Shown piece after piece: positions 1 through 5,997 of a stretch of 22,778 nucleotides of DNA. Source of the DNA: Bodo saltans (Eukaryota > Euglenozoa > Kinetoplastea > Eubodonida > Bodonidae); NCBI GenBank assembly GCA_001460835.1, contig CYKH01000478.1:1-22778 (forward strand), in the 5' to 3' direction. A program made the position numbers and the translations under genes. The notes under the pieces are model-generated. The model made no database searches. It was given only the letters and a program-made list of their open reading frames with translations, and had not been told where the DNA came from. The stretch's first letter is position 1. Every line of letters begins with the position of its first letter.

Positions 1-299
1 GCGGTAATGTTTACCAAACCGTTTTCGGAGACACGAAATTGAACCTTTGCAGCGGTAATGTTTACCAAAACGTTTTCGGAGACACGAAATTGAACCTATG
101 CAGCGGTAATGTTTGCCAAACCGTTTTCGGAGACACGAAATTGAACCTTTGCAGCGGTAATGTTTGCCAAACCGTTTTCGGAGACACGAAATTGAACCTA
201 TGCAGCGGTAATGTTTGCCAAACCGTTTTCGGAGACACGAAATTGAACCTTTGCAGCGATAATGTTTGCCAAACCGTTTTTCGAATAGACCGAAATTGG
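1..299. repeat. 51-bp tandem repeat array (minisatellite), five full copies plus a degenerate sixth
   Basis: Full units start at 1, 52, 103, 154 and 205; a sixth diverging unit starts at 256. Each unit begins GCGGTAATGTTT and ends CTTTGCA or CTATGCA. The last-7-base variant alternates strictly between copies (CTTTGCA in 1, 3, 5; CTATGCA in 2, 4), which suggests expansion as a 102-bp dimer. Units 1-2 carry TTTACC and units 3-6 TTTGCC. Because 51 is divisible by 3, one + frame stays open through the array, and so does one frame on the - strand. The array reaches the left edge, so its full length is unknown. Weak decayed copies are visible near 304-325, 342-365 and possibly 438-455. Confidence 0.93.
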
Positions 300-323
300 C
301 ACTATGTTGCCAAAGTGTTTTGA
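3..323 (+). CDS. Possible C-terminal end of a 17-residue-repeat protein (partial at left edge)
   Basis: The frame starting at base 3 is open from the window edge through the whole 51-bp array to TGA at 321-323. It encodes a 17-residue repeat of the type GNVCQTVFGDTKLNLCS, with one conserved Cys or Tyr in the third to fourth position and one Cys before the Ser. There is no start codon in view, and I do not recognise the repeat. The array could equally be non-coding satellite whose unit length happens to be a multiple of three. The decayed copies beyond the stop fall in other frames, which argues against long-term protein constraint. Confidence 0.22.
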   Translation, partial: GNVYQTVFGDTKLNLCSGNVYQNVFGDTKLNLCSGNVCQTVFGDTKLNLCSGNVCQTVFGDTKLNLCSGNVCQTVFGDTKLNLCSDNVCQTVFRIDRNWHYVAKVF

Positions 324-434
324 GGTGGAGAAAGGATGCGAGTGTAATGTTTGTCAACCGCTTTTGACCTTGAAGATTGTCGATGCAGTTGCTTGTTTTG
401 TTTTGTCTCAGATTTGATTGTGCTGGTAGGTGGG

Positions 435-883
435 ATGAACTGTGTTGGCAAACGGTTGAAGGTTTCGAGATTGAGGGCGAACAAGAGTGCTACTGAATTG
501 CAGCTGCGCTGAATCTTTCCTCGGAGTCGCAGCTTGCAGATATTGAAGGAGGGAAGAGCCCTTTGGAGAAAATTGGCGTGAGCCTTGGAAGGATAGCTGT
601 GAAGTATGGAGTTCCTGTTTCACAACTTTTGAACTTTGACGGGGAGAATGAATCTTGTGGGAACGCTTTGCGAAAGCTGCGACTCCAAAGCTCACTGAGT
701 GTAGGCGACGTTTGCCGGAGTATTTTTCCTGATTTTATTGAGGACATGTGGCCTCTCTCAGAGAAAGAAATGACCCTTATTGAGAATGGGAACCATGGAA
801 GCTTTGAAAGATGGATTGCAGTCCTTAGAGCGTTTTGTCTCGTGACTGAGGTCGACGTGTTTGCGCTGGTAGTGGGGTTGTGA
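435..883 (+). pseudogene. Frameshifted reading frame with two Cro/C1 (XRE)-like helix-turn-helix units
   Basis: ATG at 435 opens a short frame that stops at 510-512. A second frame is open from 497 to the TGA at 881-883 but has no in-frame ATG before about 746. Reading across with a one-base shift back inside 497-509 gives a product of about 150 residues with two units that each look like a Cro/C1 HTH. Unit 1 has a basic RLRANKS start, a DIEGGKSPLE turn, and ends IAVKYGVPVSQLL. Unit 2 begins LRKLRLQSSLSVGDVC, has LIENGNHGSFERW and ends TEVDVFALV, with an insert of roughly 15 residues before the recognition helix. The family pattern is known (helix, L-S-x2-E/D, IENG/IERG, then a G/T-V-x-L-x-x-L end); its assignment here is inference. 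It may be a decayed gene, a sequencing indel, or two non-functional fragments. TMEM107-like starts 78 bp downstream. Confidence 0.35.
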
Positions 884-931
884 AGAAAAATAATCGACTT
901 TTTTTTGGTCCTGAGCATTGCTTGTGCAATA

Positions 932-952
932 TTTGTTCTTTTTGTTTGCGAG
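932..952 (+). promoter_or_regulatory. Predicted spliced-leader acceptor for the TMEM107-like gene
   Basis: A T-rich pyrimidine stretch (932-948, TTTGTTCTTTTTGTTT) is followed by the first AG at 951-952, ten bases before the ATG at 962. The order tract, first AG, short leader, ATG is the standard kinetoplastid trans-splice layout. It also supports choosing 962 rather than an upstream non-ATG start. Confidence 0.42.
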
Positions 953-961
953 AGATCACTA

Positions 962-1453
962 ATGATCCATGTCGGGCGGCAAGTTCCCCGCGTCGTGCTG
1001 AGTCGCGGTTGGACATCACTTTTTCGTCCAAACGAATCTTTGCTCGTGCGTTGGCGTCTGGCTGCATTTATTCTCCACTGTACAGCCTTGTTATGTGTAG
1101 CTGATTATCGCGACACACTTATTGTTCGTGGCTCACTTCTTGAAGGGTTCACTCAAGAAGATTTCAATTTCTTTGCTCGCTCAGCTAATGGTGCTGTTGC
1201 TATGACTGTGCTATGCCTTGCGGTTGCGGTTGCAGGAATTTTCAACGCAAGAACATTGAGAGTCACTGGCCTAAATTTGCTTCACGCGCTGTGTCACACT
1301 GCTGGCGGAATATTGCTTATTCTCGTGTGGTTTTACACCGCACATGTCCACAGATTGTGGCACATTTTCTATTTTTTCAACATCATTCCAGCCTCAATAG
1401 AGATATTTTCAGTTGTTTTGTCATACTGGCGTGGATACGACATGTGGTGCTAG
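962..1453 (+). CDS. TMEM107: TMEM107-like ciliary transition-zone membrane protein
   Basis: The product is 163 residues, close to the usual 140 or so. Four hydrophobic segments are visible: around residues 28-47 (RWRLAAFILHCTALL), 77-97 (VAMTVLCLAVAVAGIF), 105-130 (LHALCHTAGGILLILVWFY) and 133-157 (WHIFYFFNIIPASIEIF). The layout matches TMEM107: a basic N-terminus, a first membrane segment, a loop with an acidic FTQED stretch (FTPEE in animals), then three more segments. The last has the aromatic pattern W-x-IF-x-F...P-A-x-x-E that is characteristic of the family. TMEM107 is known to sit in the ciliary transition zone with the MKS complex and to help gate ciliary membrane composition. The start is the first ATG after the predicted acceptor. 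A generic four-helix protein is the main alternative. Confidence 0.8.
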   Translation: MIHVGRQVPRVVLSRGWTSLFRPNESLLVRWRLAAFILHCTALLCVADYRDTLIVRGSLLEGFTQEDFNFFARSANGAVAMTVLCLAVAVAGIFNARTLRVTGLNLLHALCHTAGGILLILVWFYTAHVHRLWHIFYFFNIIPASIEIFSVVLSYWRGYDMWC

Positions 1454-1496
1454 ATCGAAAACACTTGACGTTACTTTTCTTTGCCAAACTGGTGCT

Positions 1497-1542
1497 CACA
1501 GAACATTCGATTCTTTGGACACAGAACATTCGATTCTTCTGT
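1497..1542 (+). repeat. 23-bp tandem duplication beside a predicted splice-acceptor region
   Basis: Two adjacent 23-base copies, 1497-1519 and 1520-1542, both begin CACAGAACATTCGATTCTT and differ only in the last four bases. They lie between the TMEM107-like stop and the JmjC gene start. Each contains a CACAG trinucleotide-AG and a short pyrimidine stretch, so the duplication may offer alternative trans-splice acceptors (AG at 1500-1501, 1523-1524 or 1550-1551). Confidence 0.85.
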
Positions 1543-1553
1543 TTGTTGGAGCA

Positions 1554-2852
1554 ATGCACACTCGAGTGACTTCACTAGGTATTTTAAGTCGCCTCAAAGA
1601 CAAAACCTTGTTTAAGTTGTTGTCGTTTCTCGATGCACCTGACCTACTTGCACTCAGCTCCGTGAGCTGGGCACTTTTTGTCGCATGTAACGCAGAGGAG
1701 TTGTGGCGAGCCCTTGTGCTTCTTTACCTTGTTGAGGATAAAATTGCACGATTCTCTTTTCATATCTCATGGAAGGAAACGTACCGTAGTCCGACTGTTC
1801 CACGCAGTTGCCAAGGAGCACGCATCATTCCCGCTTTGGTAAGCCCCTTTTCATCATTAATCAATTGCTGGTCTCGCAAGAATAAAGCGTGGCTTCTGCC
1901 TCCTCCTTACGCTTGCTACGAAGTGAAACCTTCGTTCCTTTTCTACAATGTGAAGGGTCTGAATTTAGCTCAATTGCCAATGAATTTGAGTGGCATTGAG
2001 AGATGTGGACCCCTCTCGCGCTCAGAATTTGTTGAACGGTTCGAGAAACCTAACTGCCCTGTCATTATCACAGGACTAATGAATAGTTGGCGTGCCATGG
2101 AGCGCTGGAGGCTCAGTTCGCTGCTATCCTCATCTCCGAACTTGCTTTTGAAAACCAATGGCCGATCAACGAATGGAAAACGGTTTCGAATGAAGCTCTG
2201 CGATTTCGTTTCGTACTGCGAAGGATGGAATGGAGAAAAGCCGTTGTACATTTTTGATAAGAAGATTCTGGGTAACACCAACCTTGTGGATGACTATTGC
2301 GTACCAGAGATATTTTCGGAGGACCTCTTTGACCTCATGGAGGATGACGACCGTCCAGACTACAAGTGGCTGCTCTTTGGTCCAAATGGAAGCGGATCAC
2401 CATTCCACACTGATCCTCACGACTCATCCGCATGGAATGCGGTGATCGAAGGATGCAAGCGTGTCTCCTTTTACCCACCATGGGTAATTCCGCCTGGCGT
2501 TGATGAGGAAGAAATACATTCCGAGTACTATGCGAGTGAGGACACGATGGAATGGTATCGAAGTATTTATCCAACACTCTCTCCAGAGAAGCAACCCATA
2601 GAGTGTTTGGTACAACCTGGAGAAATTCTCTTTATTCCAAGTGGATGGTGGCACCAAGTGCAGAACATTGGCCATACGATTGCCGTGACGCAAAATTTTT
2701 GCTCGCGTATCACCTTTCCTCGAGTAGCCCGTCATATGAATGCACACGCTGGCAAGACGGTGCGAAAAGACTTCAAAATTGCTTTGAGTGAGTCTGAGAA
2801 TTATCAACATCTTGCTGCAGAGATTGTGGTCAATCGGAAGCACAATCGTTGA
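1554..2852 (+). CDS. F-box plus JmjC-domain protein, JMJD6-like Fe(II)/2-oxoglutarate oxygenase
   Basis: The product is 432 residues. Residues about 7-55 form an F-box-like helix set (LGILSRLKDKTLFKLLSFLD, then L-L-ALSSVSW). The JmjC core follows. The iron-binding triad is visible as H285-x-D287 (SPFHTDPHDSSAWNAV) and H367 (FIPSGWWHQVQN), and K302 in the EGCKRV stretch is the expected 2-oxoglutarate ligand. The surrounding sequence (AWNAVIEGCKR, the SIYP segment, QPGEILFIPSGWWH, IAVTQNFCS) is close to JMJD6, which hydroxylates lysines and acts in the nucleus. F-box/JmjC fusions of this type are known in plants and other eukaryotes; the F-box could link the enzyme to an SCF ubiquitin ligase (inference). 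The start is the first in-frame ATG. A longer frame extends upstream without an ATG and overlaps TMEM107-like, so I rejected it. Confidence 0.88.
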   Translation: MHTRVTSLGILSRLKDKTLFKLLSFLDAPDLLALSSVSWALFVACNAEELWRALVLLYLVEDKIARFSFHISWKETYRSPTVPRSCQGARIIPALVSPFSSLINCWSRKNKAWLLPPPYACYEVKPSFLFYNVKGLNLAQLPMNLSGIERCGPLSRSEFVERFEKPNCPVIITGLMNSWRAMERWRLSSLLSSSPNLLLKTNGRSTNGKRFRMKLCDFVSYCEGWNGEKPLYIFDKKILGNTNLVDDYCVPEIFSEDLFDLMEDDDRPDYKWLLFGPNGSGSPFHTDPHDSSAWNAVIEGCKRVSFYPPWVIPPGVDEEEIHSEYYASEDTMEWYRSIYPTLSPEKQPIECLVQPGEILFIPSGWWHQVQNIGHTIAVTQNFCSRITFPRVARHMNAHAGKTVRKDFKIALSESENYQHLAAEIVVNRKHNR

Positions 2853-2925
2853 ATTACTTTGGAAACAAAATGAAACCTTGTAATTTTTTCAGCGTCTTTG
2901 TCTACAACAGTTGTTTTTGTTGAAG

Positions 2926-4242
2926 ATGTTTTCTTCGTCTGGAAGGATACTTTCGCACTTGACTCTCAAGAGGCGACTGCGCACAATTTCTCGACTTGCA
3001 AGAAAGACGTCATCACTTGCAAGAAAGCCGTCAAACTCTCTTCGCTTGTTACCACAAAATGAATCTCTTGAGAAGTCGATAGCGTTGGCCGTTTACCACC
3101 AGCAAGACGCGAGATCCATGCTCACCTTCACGAAGGAGTTGATGGGGTCTTCGCTTATTTCCTTGGCATCTCCGGTGGGTGCGTGGGATCCATACGACGT
3201 TAAACCTCAAGTCTTTGCGTTGGACACATACCTTGGAATCCCAGTGTTCTCTTCGGTCTCGTATCTCAATGAGTTTTGTCTGAAGTTTCAGTTTTGTGTT
3301 CGAGACCCGACGGGGAGAGTGTGGAGTGATGGGACCAAAGAATTGCAGAAACAACCACCCCTCTTTCCGACAGCGCCTGTGAATGAGCCGACACAACCCC
3401 ACGCAAGCCAGTTGTTTGAATTGTTAGAGGAAAGCGGAAGTGCGGCGACGAAGAAAAGAAAAAGGAAGAGTTCGATGAAGCAAAAGCAGAAGGGTAGCAC
3501 TCTACCGAAAGATCTATGGGATCGTGTTGCCACTGAGCCTCGCCTTGGAATTATGAAGGCCACTCCACTGCCGATGTTCGGACCGCTGATTCGACCATAC
3601 TTTATTGGTTATTTTGCAGACGTAGAAACATTGTTGCGAAATGCTTCCATTGCTCCAGAAAAGGCTGATATTGTTCTCAATCCGTCATCGCCTCTCGAAA
3701 TTGTTCTCGGGCGTGGTGCGACCGATCGTGTACTCCACAGAGATTCGTTAATTCTCAGTGCTTTTCAACAACTTGAAAAACAAATTCGAAGTGAGTTCAA
3801 CAACTTCTTTCGAACTCACTGTGGAGAAGTCAGTGCCGCATTCAGTGCCTGCATTGCAAAGGCTCATTCGAGTGAATTATTCCACAACTACATTGATTAC
3901 ACCATCGTCGTTGTTGTTAAGAGTGACGACATGTTCACAACATTTCAATCTCTTGTTCATGCAAGATCATCACGTGTCCTTCTCGATCACCCGAACTTAG
4001 AAGTCCTTCCTGACACAGATGCTGCAGCCCATGCGAAAGCAGCGTCAACTTCGTTTTACGAAAGAATTCTTGTGACTGAAGGTGCTTCAAGCGTAAACAG
4101 CAAGCTTGGCGTCATGAGACGCGCAACTCAAGTTGCACAGGTGTCACTTGGAGTGGGTTCAGACAATTATTTTAGCGACCCCACAAATCTTTACACTGAA
4201 TCTGGGTTTGTTTTCACTGGCGAAGCAAAATCGCAACGCTGA
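2926..4242 (+). CDS. Probable mitochondrial protein with SseB-like features, function unknown
   Basis: The product is 438 residues. Residues 1-45 are rich in Arg, Lys, Ser and Leu and lack acidic residues (RRLRTISRLARKTSSLARK), a classic mitochondrial presequence type. Around 48-130 there is a helical LEKSIALAV segment, a hydrophobic strand pair and ALDTYLGIPVFSSVSYLNEF. This resembles the 'x-G-x-PV-F-S/T-S-x-x-x-L' core of SseB N-terminal domains, as does ADIVLNPSSPLEIVLG near 247-262, where SseB proteins have a conserved V-L-N-P-x-S. A Lys-rich insert (about 176-190, KKRKRKSSMKQKQKG) separates the two parts and might be an RNA- or ribosome-contact loop or an NLS. The SseB link is by eye only. 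A kinetoplastid-specific mitoribosome or assembly protein is an alternative. The ATG follows the AGs at 2891-2892 and 2909-2910. Confidence 0.72.
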   Translation: MFSSSGRILSHLTLKRRLRTISRLARKTSSLARKPSNSLRLLPQNESLEKSIALAVYHQQDARSMLTFTKELMGSSLISLASPVGAWDPYDVKPQVFALDTYLGIPVFSSVSYLNEFCLKFQFCVRDPTGRVWSDGTKELQKQPPLFPTAPVNEPTQPHASQLFELLEESGSAATKKRKRKSSMKQKQKGSTLPKDLWDRVATEPRLGIMKATPLPMFGPLIRPYFIGYFADVETLLRNASIAPEKADIVLNPSSPLEIVLGRGATDRVLHRDSLILSAFQQLEKQIRSEFNNFFRTHCGEVSAAFSACIAKAHSSELFHNYIDYTIVVVVKSDDMFTTFQSLVHARSSRVLLDHPNLEVLPDTDAAAHAKAASTSFYERILVTEGASSVNSKLGVMRRATQVAQVSLGVGSDNYFSDPTNLYTESGFVFTGEAKSQR

Positions 4243-4272
4243 TCAGACCATCACTCGTGATTTCGTTTGAAT

Positions 4273-4297
4273 ATTTCTTCCTATTTCTTCGTGAAAG
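4273..4297 (+). promoter_or_regulatory. Predicted spliced-leader acceptor for the methyltransferase gene
   Basis: A pyrimidine-rich run at 4273-4290 (TTTCTTCCTATTTCTTC core) is followed by AG at 4296-4297. A second run at 4299-4317 ends at an AG directly abutting the ATG (4320-4321), so the acceptor choice is ambiguous. The nearer one would leave essentially no 5' leader of its own. Confidence 0.38.
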
Positions 4298-4321
4298 TCC
4301 CGCTCACTTTTTTCTTTGAAG

Positions 4322-5140
4322 ATGACAGAAACAGTGCTGGTGTCACTTTTATGTGGTCAACTGCTTGTGCCGTTGGAAACTCTTCCACGAGATGGACACG
4401 TTGCATACACCGTTTGGCCTTGTAGCTCATTCCTCGTAAATTCTCTTGCCGGATGGCGCATTCGATCACGTGAGCACGACGTAGGCGTCGGAGAGATGAT
4501 TCTCAACTCAGATAGGATCGCATCACACATGGAAGCTTGGAATCGTATTGAGGACTCGGCGAAGGTTCAAATACTGATGCGCACCAAGTGGATGAGCGCC
4601 ATGCAGGGCATTCGCGTACTTGAACTTGGCAGCGGAACTGGAATCGTTGGCATTGCGCTGAATGCCCTAGGTGCAAACGTGGTTGTTACGACGGATATGC
4701 CCAAGTGCATGTGTCTTCTCGATTCAAACGTGACGTCTTGGAACAAAGTGCAAAAAGGTGGGGCGTTGGTTACATCCGCGCTCGCATGGGAGCGATACCT
4801 CCCAGGAGATATAGATCGTTTGCTGGAGGGGTATGACAGCGACGAAAAAATCATTGATATTCTTGTCGCTTGCGATTGTGTTTATGGAACTGAGCACATT
4901 GGTCGTTCGCCGATCGTTGCCATTGTATCTGATTTCTTGATGTCGAAAACGATATCAAGGAGGATTGTTATTGTTGCTTACGAATCTCGCGATGACGATA
5001 TTGAGGAGAGCTTTTGGTATCAAATCAACCAATGTCAAAGTCTTGGTCACGCATTGGTCAATATTTGCGCTGCAGACGCTGGCGAAGGAAACGAGAAAAG
5101 TGAGACGACGTACCAAATTCATTCAATTTTCAAGAAATAG
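4322..5140 (+). CDS. METTL21-type (Methyltransf_16) protein methyltransferase
   Basis: The product is 272 residues, the usual size of the family. It has a class I Rossmann fold: motif I is V99-LELGSGTGIVGIAL, the next strand is NVVVTTDMPKCM (the acidic D after the strand binds S-adenosylmethionine ribose), and motif IV is LVACDCVYG with D185-C-V-Y188. That D-x-x-Y motif typifies the METTL21/VCPKMT/EEF1A-KMT lysine methyltransferases, which modify chaperones, VCP and elongation factors. N-terminal residues 30-75 (YTVWPCSSFLVNSLAG, then ILNSDRIASHMEAWNR) match the region that precedes the fold. The substrate cannot be told from sequence. Start: ATG at 4322, right after AG; an upstream TTG is not credible. 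Confidence 0.84.
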   Translation: MTETVLVSLLCGQLLVPLETLPRDGHVAYTVWPCSSFLVNSLAGWRIRSREHDVGVGEMILNSDRIASHMEAWNRIEDSAKVQILMRTKWMSAMQGIRVLELGSGTGIVGIALNALGANVVVTTDMPKCMCLLDSNVTSWNKVQKGGALVTSALAWERYLPGDIDRLLEGYDSDEKIIDILVACDCVYGTEHIGRSPIVAIVSDFLMSKTISRRIVIVAYESRDDDIEESFWYQINQCQSLGHALVNICAADAGEGNEKSETTYQIHSIFKK

Positions 5141-5221
5141 AACGCGTTTCGAGACTGTTTCCATAAACATTTTTGTTCTTCGTTGCACGAGATAAATTTA
5201 TGATGAGCATCTTGTCAAGCA

Positions 5222-5242
5222 TCTTGTCGTCTCATTTGCCAG
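5222..5242 (+). promoter_or_regulatory. Predicted spliced-leader acceptor for the 40-residue-repeat gene
   Basis: A pyrimidine-rich stretch (CTTGTCGTCTCATTTGCC, 5223-5240) ends in AG at 5241-5242, 19 bases before the ATG at 5262. It follows a short direct repeat (AGCATCTTGTC at about 5206 and 5218). Confidence 0.38.
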
Positions 5243-5261
5243 GTTGCTTTACTACAAGTAA

Positions 5262-5846
5262 ATGACTGCAGTTGAGTCCTCAGCCAATCACTCAACGAGT
5301 CGCAAACTTTCCCCCGAGGAAGCAGAACAAACAACTCAACGACTTTACTATCAGCAGCAAGAGAAGTCAAAGCAATGGGATGACAAGCGCCAACAAATCT
5401 TAGCCAAAGTTAGGCCTGAAAGCAAGGTTATTACTGGTGAAGAACTGTCTGCGCTCGTTCAACGTGTCTATGACCAGCAAGTTGAGCGCAAGAAGAAGAC
5501 AAAGGAGACGTTGAAGGCGAAGCAAGACGCCCTGATTCCCGAGGGAAAGTCGATCACTGAGGGTGAGCTCCAGGAAATGGTGCAACGAATGTACTACACT
5601 GAGAATGAAAAGAAAGTTAAGACAATGTCGTCGTTGCGCCAAAAGTACCAACCCGCTCCTCCGAAGAAAACACTCGAGAAAGAGCAAATGGAAGAAAGTG
5701 CGAAGCGGTTGTCTAGTGTGGATTGGGACAAGCGCGAGCGTGAACTTTACGAAAAGCACGTCTTGCCGCAAGAACCAAAGACCGCGAAACTCACGAAAGT
5801 ACAGATTCAAGAAACTGCAACGAGGCTGTCAACAACGAGTAAGTAG
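5262..5846 (+). CDS. Small charged protein with five about 40-residue repeats, unrecognised
   Basis: The product is 194 residues, almost entirely helical and charged, with no signal peptide or membrane segment. Five repeats can be aligned on an R-hydrophobic-Y/S core: RLY at 27-29, RVY at 68-70, RMY at 109-111, RLS at 149-151 and RLS at 188-190, a spacing of 41, 41, 40 and 39. Each repeat begins with (L/I)(S/T)-x-x-E(L/A), for example ITGEELSALVQRVYDQQ, then runs through a Lys/Glu/Gln stretch to a basic Pro-containing linker (VRPESK, IPEGKS). The pattern suggests a filament or microtubule-binding cytoskeletal protein (inference). I cannot name a family. The ATG follows a clear acceptor, and the even repeat period over the whole length argues strongly that the frame is real. 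Confidence 0.85.
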   Translation: MTAVESSANHSTSRKLSPEEAEQTTQRLYYQQQEKSKQWDDKRQQILAKVRPESKVITGEELSALVQRVYDQQVERKKKTKETLKAKQDALIPEGKSITEGELQEMVQRMYYTENEKKVKTMSSLRQKYQPAPPKKTLEKEQMEESAKRLSSVDWDKRERELYEKHVLPQEPKTAKLTKVQIQETATRLSTTSK

Positions 5847-5997
5847 TGAACAATTGGCAAACGTTTCGAATTCCATGTGTATTGTACGGTATTGAAAGGA
5901 AATCCAATGACTTGTTTGACAATGCAACCACTGTTCTGCGACTGTCTACCGCCTTTTCCCTCAAAAATAACAAAAGACTCCATTCAACCCTCATTAT

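Noticed and set aside
1-299. CRISPR-like array
   Set aside because: Units are directly adjacent with no unique spacers, and the surrounding genes are eukaryotic.
1413-1553. 47-residue upstream extension of the JmjC frame
   Set aside because: Has no ATG, overlaps the end of TMEM107-like, crosses the 23-bp duplication and lies upstream of likely splice acceptors.
2424-2843. Open frame on the - strand of 139 residues
   Set aside because: Antisense to the JmjC catalytic domain; shadow of a strongly conserved + gene.
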